DNA of 64,000 nucleotides, taken from positions 64,512,009 to 64,576,008 of the forward strand of contig CM045761.1 in assembly GCA_025200525.1 (NCBI GenBank), read 5' to 3'. The stretch's first letter is position 1, and every line of letters begins with the position of its first letter. Shown here piece after piece: positions 1 to 11,989 of the stretch. The translations under genes were made by a program, and so were the position numbers. A model generated the notes under the pieces. That model searched no databases, was not told the DNA's origin, and worked only from the letters and a program-made list of their open reading frames with translations. The DNA comes from Camellia lanceoleosa. Its lineage: Eukaryota; Streptophyta; Magnoliopsida; Ericales; Theaceae.

Positions 1-599
1 TAGAAGTGTTTAACCGAGTTGGCGTCTTGAAGTTGCCGACCTATGTAGAAGTACTTGATAGACCATTGATGGTAGAGGCCATTTTGGCAGCAAAGAAACA
101 AGCTCCAGCTCCGATAATTGAATAGAAGGGTAAATGATCCGGATTAAATTTCAAGAAGGGCCGAGCATTTTTAAAAAGGTAGAATATGGGATCCTTCAGC
201 AGCTCTAGCCAAAGTAGTGGCTCTATTCCAAACTGTCCCGATTGCGGAAGAAAGCACAAGGGCACGTATCATCGTGCCTCAGGTACGTGTTTTCGGTGTG
301 GCAAGACTGGCCACCTGATTAGAGATTGTCCGTTGAGATTTGACAATGTTAACCGTCCTATAGCAAGTTTAGCCGAATTTACTCTTGTAACGAGGACCAA
401 TGCAAGAACTAATACCAGGGGTAATACCGGGAATGAAACGCTAAGGCAAGGGAGAGTGTTTGCCTTAGTGCCTGGAGATGTACAAAACACCGAATCTGTG
501 GTGTCAGGTTTAATTTCCATCTGTGCTCAAAATGCGTATGTCTTGATAGATTCTGGTTCTACACACTTTTTTATATCGCATGTTTTTTCACGAAAATTG
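1..599 (+). pseudogene. Gag C-terminus (CCHC zinc knuckle) and start of protease, decayed
   Basis: The frame open from 186 encodes a zinc knuckle (C-F-R-C-G-K-T-G-H-L-I-R-D-C) that would bind the element's RNA. An upstream C-x2-C pair (CPDC) and the linker follow the gag layout of the inner element. The retropepsin active site is seen as VLIDSGSTH near 540-565 (D-S-G triad). Upstream of 186 the frame shows stops near 122-138. The reading breaks at 599, where a solo LTR starts, and protease resumes at 6,687. Not functional. Confidence 0.85.
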
Positions 600-1645
600 T
601 GTGATAACCGCCTCCTTAATTAAGCGAATTAATTAAATTGATTATGTGCTTAATGCTAATTATATGATTATATTGATAAAGTGTTATTGTTATGCCATGT
701 GAGTGTTTACATTGTGTTATCGTAGACAGATAGGTGAGGGTGAGAATTTAAACCTGTCTGAATCACTAATTTTAACAAGTTAAATTAAATAATAGAATAT
801 GAAATTAGAACCTAATTCACACTCATAGAATTAAATTTAGTGTAATTGAGATTAGTTGTGAATTAATTTAATTTAATTAGCAATAATTAATTAGCCTTGG
901 TTAAATTAATTAGAAATTTAATAAATCATACTTACCTATCTATCCATTAAATTGATATAAGGAAATATTGGGTCTTGTTGAGTCATACACTACACATTGA
1001 TTCATGCACTACACATAGACACGTAGAGAGAGAGAGAGGCTCTTGTGAGGGAGAGTTCAATAAGAGAAAGAAGTTAGAAAGAAGAAGAAGTGAAGGAGAA
1101 CTTGAGATTTTCATAACTTCACAAACTTAAGGTAAGAATTTTACATCAATTCCATGAAATTGAAATACTTTCCTCCTAACCCTTTAGATCTTGAGTTGGT
1201 TGAATTAAAGATCATGAATAATTATGAGATTAGTAGTGTAAATTGATGTTAGGAATTTATATGATCACATAAGGAAAGAATTGTGGAAATTAATTTGAAT
1301 TAGCAACATGCATGGCATGATTTCAAGGCACTCTTGTTTATATGCATATTTCTTGAAAAATCTCCTGCAAAATCTTTATAAGTTTAAAAGTTTCGAAAGG
1401 ATTTTCTCATCAAATTGAAATTGAAGCTTTAAATACATGGTTTGTGTATTTATGTTTTATTTGGAGTCTTGAGCTTTCAATTAGCAAATTGGACATTATT
1501 GACAAGTTTTGATTTATGTTTCATGATCAAGGCTCAAAGTCAAGCATGTTTTAGGAGTTTTTGGAAGTGAAATACATGGAATTGAGTTTGAAGTTTTGTA
1601 AACAACTGCCTAAAAGAGCAGTTTTTGAATTCAATTTGTAGTATT

Positions 1646-1795
1646 GCCGCACGTGCGGCTTGGAGCCTCGCACATGCGGAAAGCAAGGCAATTTTGCTGA
1701 GCACACTGCATTATATGCACATACGGAGGTAGGTGCGGGGATGGTCCCGCACGTACGATAATAACCACCACACGTGCGGCCCCCTTGGGCAGCTC
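1646..1795. repeat. Palindromic motif cassette of the solo LTR (CGCACGTGCG type)
   Basis: A GC-rich island in an AT-rich LTR holds several copies of a dyad motif related to cgcacgtgcgg. The copy at 1,647-1,658 (ccgcacgtgcgg) is a perfect 12 bp palindrome; others at about 1,668-1,679, 1,710-1,740 and 1,748-1,780 are imperfect. It occupies the position where other LTRs in the window have CGCTCGAGCG-type motifs. Function unknown. Confidence 0.7.
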
Positions 1796-1973
1796 CAGTT
1801 TGTTTTTTGCTCTTATTTTCCATCTTTTGGGCCTCAATCTGCATGTCTTTAAAATGTTTTCATGATCATTTGCATCTCACGAGTGCATTAGAGTGCATAA
1901 ATGAAAAATTAGAATCGAATTAGTAAAGACGAGTAGTTATTGAATAAGTAACAACTGAATCAAATAGAATTAG

Positions 1974-4900
1974 TGTGGCTCGACTTTTTGTGCCCCCTTT
2001 CGGAAAATGAATAAGCCCTACAATATCGGACTCCCGCGGTTCTGAATCTGATCCTACAAATGCAATGTAAAATAGATAAACACCAAAGAGTCCAAATCTA
2101 GCAAATCTTTTGAAAAATTGATTTTGAATCAAATTGCCAAATATGGACTGTTTTGCCAGATAGAGTCGCCACCTAAATATTTTTTGGAAAATTTAGAAAA
2201 CCCATGACTTGTGCCAAAGGCTCGGCTTAGGAACTTAGGTACGAGAGGAGAATGTCATAAATTGAGCACTCCCGCTCGCCCGATCAAAAATCGGTCTCTA
2301 CTAATCATTATATGAATTTTATTTATATTATATGCTCTTGTTCCAATTTATTAGGCTATTACTATGTGATATGTACACACACAAGTATAGACTAATTTAT
2401 AGAATGCTTAATTCATGTTCATTTGCAAGATTGTTTCAAATATGCACCACTTGAAAAAGTGATCGCATATAAGCATTACTCAAATTATTCCAATTCAAGC
2501 AACTAGCCTTCATCCATAGGCATTCAAACAGTTTATCATCTAAACACTTCGCCTCATGGTGAACATGCTTTGATATGGCAAGAACCACATTTATGCAATA
2601 TGCTAAAGCAAAAATGATCACCTAGTACTCCAAGGCAAGCCAAAAGAAAAGAGTTAGAAAAATGCATGCTCTAACTAATACAACATGACTAATGCAACAC
2701 ATGTGATATGCAATTACTAGGCTCGGCTACTAATATGGCATATGAATCAATTAAATCGCATGCGGTCTAAGCACGTATTCGAAGAAGTGTAAGAAATAAC
2801 AATACAAGTTAGAATGATGAATCGAGCTTCAATGCGTGCAATACAAGTGGATGCAAGACATGAGAGATGCTAAACAAAACATGATGCCCTAAACTAACCA
2901 TCATAAGCAGTTAAATAAAAAGGAGAAAGACGTGGGGTTAAAAGACATACACATTATTACAATTACTTGCTCTCGCGCAGAAGGATTTGAATGAACTAAA
3001 GTAGCTAACTAATTAAAGCTAAGCTAATTAATTAACTATTACAAAACGAAATGAATAAATTAGCTAAGCTACTTAACTAATTATTACAACAACAAAATTA
3101 AATAACTAGTTTAGCTAACTAATTAATTTACAACATGAAGTAACCAAATTAACTACTCTAATTACTCCTCCTCGGGAAACGAGGAATGCTTATGCATGCG
3201 CGGATTTTCCACCCGAAAAAATCACTGTTTCTGCTACCAAATGCCTCTGTTACACAACAGAACACTTGCACTGATTTCTACCTCAGAAACAACTCTGTTC
3301 TGTTTCAACAAGTCACTACTGTATTTTGCAAAGGTAGCTAGCAAGCTAGAAGTGGCGGCCTGCTATCCCTAAATGATGGCTTGCCAGGCACTGATGGCTG
3401 GTTTTTCCTACTGCAACAGAGAACAAACAGAGCTAGTACAGGGTATTCTCAAGGGTTGTTTGCACAACTTACCCCTCCTTATTATCAAACAGCTCAAAGG
3501 AGTGGCAAAATTTGATTCACAAACCATCAATGGATGCAATTTCATTGCATAGTGGCTTATGAACCAAATAGTGCAAGTTCAATAAATGCAATAAATAAAG
3601 ACTCTCAAACCTCCTCCTTATCATGGTTTGATCAAGGGAAGTGGTTAACAATGACTCTTGAATCGTTTTCATCACGAACAAGTATGAAATGATTCAAGAC
3701 TCAAGGGTTCAATTAACGTCCGATTGAACCCTAACCAAATTATTATCTTGTATCACTTTTAGACCTCATTTTAATACTCCATTTTAATTACCAACCATTC
3801 CTTAGTAAATTAAGTCCAAAGGTGAGCTTTAAATCCACTAATAGAAAGGAGCATCAAACCAAATGCTGTTTTAGACATGAGAGAGATGTCATGCCATTGG
3901 TAATGAACCCCCAAAGGGATTAAATCATTAAGTACAACAACCTCAATCTCAAGCTTAAACAAACAACCGGTTTGAAATAACTTTCAAAGCAAATAAAATG
4001 CCAAGAAAATGGGGAGGTTACAGAGATGATTAGAGGTGAAAATAAGTATGGAAAACAAGAAATAAATACTATCAACTCAAATAGGTTGGTGGTTAAGAAC
4101 TAAACCACCAAGCCTTTGAGGACCATCAGACTACAAGCATACTATACAAAGTATAAATGAAACTAACTCATAAAAACAGTCTTAATATACACTAAAATAG
4201 TGCTGGAATTGAAATGGAAACAGCTAAAAAAGTAAGCTAAAATAATGGAGCTTTTGAGCTAGTAAACAAGTATTTTGGGACCTCAAAATAACATTTTTAG
4301 CCTCTGAAAACCTCTGAAAATCAGTGGTAAAAGCTCAAAAAAAGTTAATAAAAAGATGGGAAACACAAGGGTAAAAGCTTAGAGGACAAAGTTCAAAGAA
4401 GGGTGGTTAACTCCTTCAGCTTTGGTAGCTTTAAACCACAAGTTTCAGCCCATAAAAATAATTCAAAAACAGCAAGAAAATATAGGAAAGAAGTAGTACT
4501 AAGGAGCTAGTAGTTATACCTCTTGAAAATGAATAATACTTTTGTTCACAAACCAACAAGTTCTTACTCTCAAGGGCTCAAATTTGGACTCATTAATCTC
4601 AGCAATGAGAGCTCTAATATTGGTTTAGAAGTGTAGAGAAAGAGTGTATAGGTTGCAAGATAGAGATAGAGAGAGAATTTCTAGTTTTGGCCCTTTTGGA
4701 AATTTTTGTCACCTCAAACCATAAGGGAAGGTCCCCTATATATAGAAAAACAGCCTCACTGGTTGGAAATATCCATATAGGAATAACTGGAGCTTTTGGG
4801 GAACAACTGGCACAAAATATCTGTATTTTTCACCAGTGGCTGACAGGCTAGAAGTGTGAATTGCCAGCTATAAATGGTGGCCTGCTAGCCACCAATAGTG

Positions 4901-5693
4901 GCCTGACGGCCACAGAAAATCTACTTCTAGGCCCAATTTCAAATGTGTATATATCCTTTATCCGGATTTGGTTTTAGGTCATTCTTAAGTCTAAATTGAA
5001 GCCCCAAAAGTTTACTTTCCAATGGTGGCAGCCTCATATCTAAATTCTAAGTGTGAAAAGAGATATGCCTATTCTAGTGAAGGCTGCTTAGTTTTGTCCT
5101 AATCGGATTGATGCTTAACTTCAAACAGCCATATCTCCCTTATCTAGACTTGGATTTAGAAGATTCTTACGTCTAAATTGAAGCCCCAGAAGTCCACTTT
5201 CTAATGGTGGTGGCCTCACAACTAAAGTCTAAGTGTACAAAAAGATAAGTTCGATTTAATGAAGGCTCCTCAGTTCTCTCTTAACGGTTTGATACCCAAC
5301 TATCTCCCTAACTAGTTTTCTTCCCTCTCTTCCAATTTTCTTCAACTCCAAACCTATCAATAAGATGTTTTAAATATTTTTCAAAGAGTTCACCTCTCTT
5401 CCATTTATTTCCACTTTGTCCTTACTCAGTTTACCGAAAAGTGCAACTTTTAAAAGAAATGCGAGCCTCAGAACATCATAGAAACATTTGGAAAAATATT
5501 TTGAAAGAAAGGGTTTTAAGGTCTAAAATAGTTTTGGTCAAAAACACTTTGGTCCAAAATGGGGTGTAAGGTTGGGATTTAGAAGCTTTTCTTGCTAAAG
5601 AAATTGAGCGATTGGACAACGTAACTTTTCATCATCGAGTGATCAACCTGAGGCGTCCAAGTCTTAAGGGCGGTCAAAAATGGGGTGTCTACA
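1974..5693. mobile_element. X1: 3.7 kb non-coding element with TG...CA ends, probable solo LTR
   Basis: The element starts with tgtggctcgacttt and ends with ggtgtctaca, the TG...CA termini of an LTR. Flanks are attag (1,969-1,973) and attgg (5,694-5,698), a 5 bp duplication with one mismatch. It is closely related along its length to X2 (13,582-16,851): the start with ccctttcggaa, the block containing cgcccgatcaaa near 2,280, the cgtggggtt...catacacattattac block near 2,930, and the 3' end are shared. I find no coding capacity and no internal repeat of its ends, so a solo copy of a very long LTR fits best. The superfamily cannot be assigned. Hairpin motifs lie at 3,335-3,410 and 4,830-4,920. 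Confidence 0.7.
4830..4920. repeat. Hairpin motif cluster in X1 (GGCC-type)
   Basis: Short inverted repeats sit close together: ggtggc...gccacc at 4,876-4,893, and gtggcc-tgac-ggccac at 4,898-4,913. Related gtggc/gccag words occur at 4,835-4,870, and a second looser cluster lies at 3,335-3,410. The equivalent places in X2 carry different hairpin sequences. Confidence 0.55.
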
Positions 5694-6236
5694 ATTGGCT
5701 AGTGATATGAATGTTATTAAATTGTTGTGCTTGAATTTGTTTGTTTAGGTCGGACGCTGCATCCTTAGTGTCTTATAGCATGTGTTCCACGGCGCCCACT
5801 GTGAGTAATAATGTTGTAAAGATACATTCAAATTTTGAATGATAAATTATGTTGTTTCTAAATGATTATTTTTTGTCGATTGAATGATAATCCTCTTTTG
5901 AATTGTATTCGTGGCATCTATAGCATATTGTTATTGTTATTGTTATTAATATCGTTATTGTTACAGAATTCTCTGTCAGTTCCAAATCTTGGAACTATTG
6001 TTATTGTTTGATGGCCATCAATTGACTGTTCGGTCTTTATAAGACCTATTGTATTGTTGCTATTGAATGTACCACGTATAACCCTTATGAATACGATTGA
6101 TTGAATTGAACGATTGAACGATTGATTGACAAATAATATTGATTGAAATGTTCTAATGATAATCGATTGTTTCAAAGATTGTAAGGGCATCATTCTTAAC
6201 CTCTTTACACATTTGTTATTTACTGGGTTTATGTCA

Positions 6237-6255
6237 CAGTTTATTATATATGTAG
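6237..6255 (+). promoter_or_regulatory. Possible LTR promoter TATA element (solo LTR)
   Basis: The string cagtttattatatatgtagg matches a block conserved in all four Tekay-type LTRs here (cactgttta(ta)n-gtaggt; see 13,072-13,092, 52,470-52,490 and 59,588-59,610), a few hundred bases from the LTR 3' end. Conservation in diverged LTRs suggests the core promoter, but the start site is not known. Confidence 0.4.
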
Positions 6256-6686
6256 GTGATCGAGCACCGGACCAAAGCTAGTGGCGCTGACCCAAACCCT
6301 TGTTTTGTCAAGCCAGCTATTGTACCTCATAGCGAGTTCCGAACCTGAATGTGTCAAGGCTTTTTGGGTGGTTCAAATCCATCCTTTTGATTTTGCTAAG
6401 TGTAAAGAATGTTTTAAGACTTTTGTTTACCCTGTCTTTGATAATGGGATTAATTCCCTATCTTGCATATTGTTGGTATATATATGTGTTTATGGGAATA
6501 GGTGGTTATGAATATGGCTATGTATGTGAAAGTTTATTTATATTCAGGTCCTCACGGCTCATTGGATCTTATCTTATTATTGATTGGCTTCCGCTAGCCC
6601 CTTATCATGTATTATTGTCATTATTGATAACCAGGCCTTTGGTAATTACGGATTACTAGCCGATTACGATGGGTCATGACAAATTG

Positions 6687-7769
6687 ACTCGACTATTAGA
6701 ACCTATGGATTATTTAATATCTGTGACTACGCCTTCTGGAGGTCCTATGATATGTACTTATGTTTACCCGGCATGTGATATTATAATTGGAGATGTGACA
6801 TTGTATGTGGATTTGTTACCATTGAGTATTGATCATTTTGATTGCATACTTGGTATGGATTGGTTAACAAAATACTAAGCCACCATTGATTGCGTGAGTA
6901 ACTCTATCGTGTTTAGACCACTTGGTATGCCTGAGTTTGTTTTTATTAGAAATGGGGTAGTTCCTCCGCCATACTTGATTTCATTTATGAAAGCTGAAAA
7001 ATTGTTAAGGAAGGGGTGTCAGGGCTACCTGTGTTGTGTGTTGACTGTGTCTTCAAATAGTGCTAATGTGGAAACGATTCCCGTGGCCTGTGAATTTCCT
7101 GATATATTTCCTAATGACCTACCTGGGAAGTTAATTGATAAGGAAATTAAGTTCACCATTGATGTAGTACCCGAGACACAACCAATTTCTAAGACCCCTT
7201 ATAGAATGTCAACTTCTAAGTTGAAAGAGTTAAATGTCCAACTTCAAGAGTTATTAGACAAAAAGTTCATCTAACTGAGCACTTCACCTTAGAGTGCTCT
7301 AGTTTTGTTTGTTAAAAAGAAAGACGGGTCATTGAGACTGTGTATAGATTACAAAGAACTGAACAAAGTAACTGTTAAGAACAAATATCCTCTACCTCGA
7401 ATAGACAATTTATTTGACCGACTTCAGGGAGCCTAAGTCTTTTCCAAAATTGACCTTAGATCCTGGTATCACCAATTAAAGGTCAAAGCAGAAGATGTAG
7501 AGAAAACAGCATTCAGAACTAGATACGGACACTATGAGTTTTTGGTAATGTCCTTCGGAGTAACTAATGCACCTACAGTGTTTATGGACTTAATGAACAT
7601 GGTGTTTAAACAATTTCTTGATGAATTTGTCGTTGTGTTTATTGATGATATTTTGATTTACTCTAAAAGCAGAGAAGAACATGAACAACACCTGATAACT
7701 GCTTTATAGATTTTAAGAGAAAAGAAGTTATATGCAAAATTGTCCAAATGTGAATTCTGGCTTGACAGC
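6687..7769 (+). pseudogene. Protease C-terminal part and RT N-terminal part of the old Tekay-like element
   Basis: Protease resumes right after the solo LTR (…LLEPMDYLIS…, DHFDCILGMDWL near 6,830). It runs into the linker FPDIFPNDLPG (about 7,100) and the [14 protein letters not shown] near 7,315, and the catalytic strand [12 protein letters not shown] near 7,635-7,670 with both aspartates kept. In-frame stops occur near 6,877, 7,273, 7,291, 7,435 and 7,708. Several sit where the inner element has CAA or TGG, so they fit C-to-T decay. The frame ends at the MITE inserted at 7,773. Confidence 0.85.
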
Positions 7770-7772
7770 GTA

Positions 7773-8724
7773 GGGCCTGTTTGGTAACGTTTATGTTTTC
7801 AGTTTATATTTACAAAAATTTTATAAACTGGTTTTTGTTTATTTTTAGAAAAACATAAACTACAAACGCGTTTGGTTTAAACAAAATGTTTAAAAAAATT
7901 TAAAAATATAAAAAGAGTGAGAAATGGCAAGTGGTGGCAGGTAGTAGGTGGAGACGAGTGGTGGCGGCGGAAGACGGTGGTGAAAAATGATGACGGGTGG
8001 TGGTGGCGGAAGACGATGGTGGAAAATGGTAACGAGTGGGTGGTGGTGGTGGTGGGTGGGTGGGTGGGTGGCGGTGGTGGGTGGTGGTGGTAGGTGGTGG
8101 TGGCGGTGGCAGTGGTGGTGGTGGCAGTGGTGGCGAGTGGTGGTGGTGGGCGGTGGTGGCGAGTGGTGGTGGTGGCGAGGTGGTGGCAGTGGGTGGCGGT
8201 GGTGGTGGTGGTGGTGGTGGTGGTGGGTGGTGGGTGGTGGGTGTTGGTGGTGGTTGCGGGTGGTAGATGGTGGTTGTGGGTGGTGGATGGTGGTAGCAGG
8301 TGGATGGTGAGTGCTGGTGGTGAGTAGGTGGCGGGTGGCGGTGGCGTGCGGTGGATGGTAGTGGTGGGTGGTGGGTGATGGCGGGTAGGTGGTAGGTGGT
8401 GGTGGTGGTGGTAGTGGTGGCGAGAAGTGGGTGGTGGTGGCGAGTGGGTGGCAGGTTGGTAGTGGGTGGCAGATGGGTGGTGGTAGCGGAAGACGTTGGT
8501 GGAAAATGGTGGCGGGTGGTGGCTAATGTTGGGTGGTAAAAAAAAAAAACTCAAAACTCAAAACTCAAAACATAAACTCTTTTTTTGTGTTTGCATTGTT
8601 TGGCCAAATTTATAAACTGAGACTATTGATTTATAAATCAAAAATTTACCAAACAAATTTTTATTTGAGTTTTTAAAATTTTTGTGAATATAAACTGAAA
8701 ACGTAAGTGTTACCAAACGGCACC
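7773..8724. mobile_element. MITE (PIF/Harbinger- or hAT-like ends) with GGT-rich core
   Basis: Ends are inverted: gggcctgtttggtaacgttt at the left, and at the right the reverse complement reads ggtgccgtttggtaacactt. The inverted similarity continues through 'gttttcagtttatatt'. It splits the RT between 'cttgacagc' and 'gcatttttggg'. The flank gta (possibly cgta) is duplicated at 7,770-7,772 and 8,725-8,727. A related element with TTA flanks lies at 35,645-36,044. The core (about 7,918-8,536) is almost only G, T and some A on '+'. No transposase is present. Confidence 0.75.
7918..8536. repeat. GGT/GGC-rich low-complexity array inside the MITE
   Basis: About 600 bp of gtggtgg/gtggcgg/gtgggtgg variants, with C nearly absent from long stretches of '+'. 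Open frames through it encode only Gly/Trp/Val or, on the other strand, His/Pro/Thr runs and are artefacts of the repeat. The many GG and GGG tracts give high potential for G-quadruplex formation on '+'. Confidence 0.9.
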
Positions 8725-10980
8725 GTAGCATTTTTGGGACATGTGATTAACAAGGATGGTATATCAGTGGATCCACAGAAAATTGAAGCTATTGTAGACT
8801 GGCCAAGGCCAACCAATGTGTCTGAAGTTAGAAGTTTTCTGGGACTTGCAGGTTATTATCGCAAATTTGTGAAAGATTTCTCTAAGCTTGCCTTGCCACT
8901 CACCCATCTGACCTAGAAAAATGTACCATTTGATTGGAATGATCAATGGGAATCGGCCTTTCAAGACCTGAAAACTAGACTTGTGACTGCACCAATTCTA
9001 ACATTGCCTAAGGGAATCGATGGGTTTCAGATTTATAGTGATGCCTTCTACAAAGGTTTAGGATGTGTACTAATTCAAAATGGTAAAGTCATTGCATATG
9101 CCTCTCATCAACTTCGACCACATGAAAAGAACTATCCGACACATGACCTTAAACTAGCAGCCATGGTGTTTGCCTTGAAAATTTGACGGCACTATTTGTA
9201 TGGCGTGACTTGTGACGTGTATACCAACTATAAAATCTTGAAATACTTCTTCACGTAAAAAGAACTAAACATGAGACAGAGACGATGGCTTGAATTGATC
9301 AAAGATTATGACTTGCAGATTTTGTACCATCTGGGAAAAACTAATATAGTGGCGGATGCCTTGAGCCGAAAATCTATTGAAAATTTTTCATGTTTGCTCA
9401 CGGGCTAGAAAGAATTGTTATGTGATCTAGAGAAAAATGAGATTGAAATTGTGTTGCGTGAATATAGTGGAATCCTAGTTGCCATTTCCGCTCAACTTGC
9501 CATCATTGAAGAAATTAGAGAGAAACAACTTGAAGATGAGTCTTTAAAGAAAATTGCTAACGAGATTGACTCAAAGCTAAGACTAGGATTTGTGTTGGAG
9601 AACAATGTATTGAAATTTCAGGGTAGACTTTGTGTATCGGACCATTCTGAATTGAGAAAACGTGTTATGACTGAAGCCCACAACTCTAAATTTGCTATGC
9701 ATCCGGGGAATACAAAGATGTATCAAGACTTGAAACAGAATTTCTGGTGGCCTAGAATGAAGAAAAGTATCGCTGACTATGTGGCAAGATGTTTGCATTG
9801 CCAACAAGTTAAAGCTGAACATCAACGATCTGCTAGATTGCTTCAGCTACTTCCAATATCGGAATGGAAATTGAAGCACATTACGATAGATTTCATTATT
9901 GGATTGCCTCGCTCTACTCGAGGTATGGATTTTATCTGGGTAATCGTTGATCGTTTGACTAAATCCGCACATTTCTTACTTGTTAAAATATTTATAACGC
10001 AGACAAGTTGGCTAATATTTATATGAATGAGATTGCGAGGTTGCATGGGGTGCTAGTATCCATTGTATCTGATAGGGATTCGAAGTTCACGTCAAGGTTT
10101 TGGTAAAGTTTGCAATAGGCTTTGGGGACTGAACTGAAGCTAAGCAGTGCTTATCACCTACAAACAGACAGCCAAACTAAACGAACTAATCAAACCTTGG
10201 AAGATATGTTACGGATGTGTGTGTTGGACTTCCAAGGGAATTGAGAAACTTATCTTCCTTTGGTCGAATTTGTTTACAACAACAGTTATCACTCAACCAT
10301 TGGAATGGCTTCTTGTGAAGCTTTGTACGGCAAGAAATGCCATTTTCCGGTTTGTTAGGCCGAAGTGGGCGATAGACCGTTATTAGGACCATAACTTGTG
10401 CAAGAAACGACAGAGAAAGTGAAACTGATTCAACAGAGATTGAAAACTGCACAAAGTCACCAAAAGAGTTATGCAGATGTCCGAAGAAGAGATAGAGCAT
10501 ATAATGTCGGGGATCACGTGTTCATCAAAGTAACTCCAATGAAAGGCCAAACGTAGTTTGGAGTGAAAGGCAAATTGGCACCAAGATATGTTGGGCCATA
10601 TGAAATTTTTGAGAAAACCAACCCAGTGACATATCAGGTAGCCTTACCGCTAGTGATGGAACATATGCATAATGTTTTTCATGTCTTAATGCTTCGGGAC
10701 TATCTACGAGATCCATTACATGTTATTGAACCAGCACAAGTGCTTTTGGAGGATGACTACACCTGTGAGGAGAGGTCAATTCAGATTGTAAACCGCCGGA
10801 TCAAAAGATTGAGGAACAAAGAAATCCCCTTAGTGAAAGTGGATTGGCAAAACCACGGAGGGATATATGCAACATAGCAGACGGAAGAGGACATGATGAA
10901 GAAATGCCCTAATTTGATCCTTTTGGACCTGATATTCTTTTGAAACGAAGGTAATTCGAGTTTGAAGGACCAAACTATTT
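8725..10980 (+). pseudogene. RT C-terminus, RNase H, integrase and C-terminal (chromodomain-like) tail, decayed
   Basis: RT resumes with [20 protein letters not shown] (about 8,728), then the [10 protein letters not shown] connection and RNase H ([14 protein letters not shown] about 9,030; [18 protein letters not shown] about 9,100). Integrase shows the HHCC zinc finger ([18 protein letters not shown] ... CLHCQQVK, about 9,700-9,815) and the first core aspartate block ITIDFIIGLPR. After about 10,020 the frame is broken; integrase and the tail (IQIVNRRIKRLRNKEIPLVK) continue to about 10,900. Stops near 8,916, 9,185, 9,256 and 9,408 replace CAG or TGG codons of the inner element. Confidence 0.85.
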
Positions 10981-11388
10981 AAGGGGTGAAGACTGTAACA
11001 ACCCCGACCTGTAATTAACCGTTAAACCATAATTAAGGATGCTTAATAAGTAATTAAGATGAAATCTTGAGTTACTTCCATGTGCATTGCATTGTTTATG
11101 TTTATATCTGTCCACTGCAGGAATATCTGTTTGTGTTTCTGTTTTGTTCTATGAATTAAAGGCCCTATCGGCATCCGATCAAGAAATTAACTTGATTTAT
11201 GTGTTATTTAGAATTTTATGGTAGGTTTAATCAAGATTCGATTCAGAACGAATTAAATTAGAATAATTAATAACAATTAATTAGTCACTAATGACATTTT
11301 CTAATCAAGTTTATATAAGGCCAAGAAATGACTCTAGAATGGTATATACACACTCAGTTCCTCATCTCTTGAGCCTACAAACGTGTGT

Positions 11389-11412
11389 GAGAGAGAGAGA
11401 GAGAGAGAGAGA
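11389..11412. repeat. (GA)12 microsatellite in LTR
   Basis: Uninterrupted ga dinucleotides inside the 3' LTR of the old Tekay-like element. Confidence 0.95.
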
Positions 11413-11989
11413 CCAAGAGGGAAATGATCAACAAGGAAATTGTTAGAGAGCTCAGTGGTTTTGACTTGGGACTTCAAACAATTAACCATTGAGAGTGTAA
11501 TTGATTATCTAAGGTAAGAATTCAACCTTCTATCTTTGAGATTGAGTCACTTAGCACATGAATTCAAAGAATTAAGTTGTGTAATGCTAGAATTGAGCTT
11601 AGATAGGTGAAAATGAGAGTGACTTATACATGCATGCATTAATCTCATGCTTTTAAAGTTGAAGTCAAAGAATTTTCCACATCCAGGAAGCTTTACTTGC
11701 ATAATTTGAAGAATTTAACTTGGTTTTACTTGTATTCCTTCAATTGGTCATGTTTTAGAAGCGTTAGACTTGCATTATCACATGCATGTTATGTTTTCAC
11801 ACTTTTAACTTTAATTTTGTAGAATTGGTATGCTTTGGACCTTGATTTTTGCGTAATGATTTTGAATTCATGACGTTTGACAAGTTTGTACAAGTTTCCT
11901 TCAGTTTTTGGCCCAAAAGACAATGAATTTCAGCTTTGAAGTGGAGTTTTGAACTTGAAGGCAAATCTGGAAATTCTAGAATTCGACGT

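Larger units (their letters stand above)
600..6681 (+). mobile_element. Solo LTR of a Tekay-like element, inserted in the protease and itself split by X1
   Basis: The insert starts with tgtgataaccgcc and ends with gggtcatgaca, matching the start (tgtaacaaccctcg) and end (gggtcgtgaca) of the LTRs at 50,566 and 57,661. It is flanked by a perfect 5 bp target duplication, aattg, at 595-599 and 6,682-6,686. Removing the nested X1 element and its duplicated flank leaves about 2,357 bp, almost exactly the 2,359 bp of the inner element's 5' LTR. No internal coding part is present, so it is a solo LTR left by LTR-LTR recombination. It carries its own palindrome cassette at 1,646-1,795. Confidence 0.85.

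Noticed and set aside
7877..8554. 225-codon open frame on '-' (His/Pro/Thr-rich), and Gly/Trp/Val frames on '+'
   Set aside because: They are translations of the GGT-rich repeat inside a MITE; no motif, no start context, composition entirely set by the repeat.
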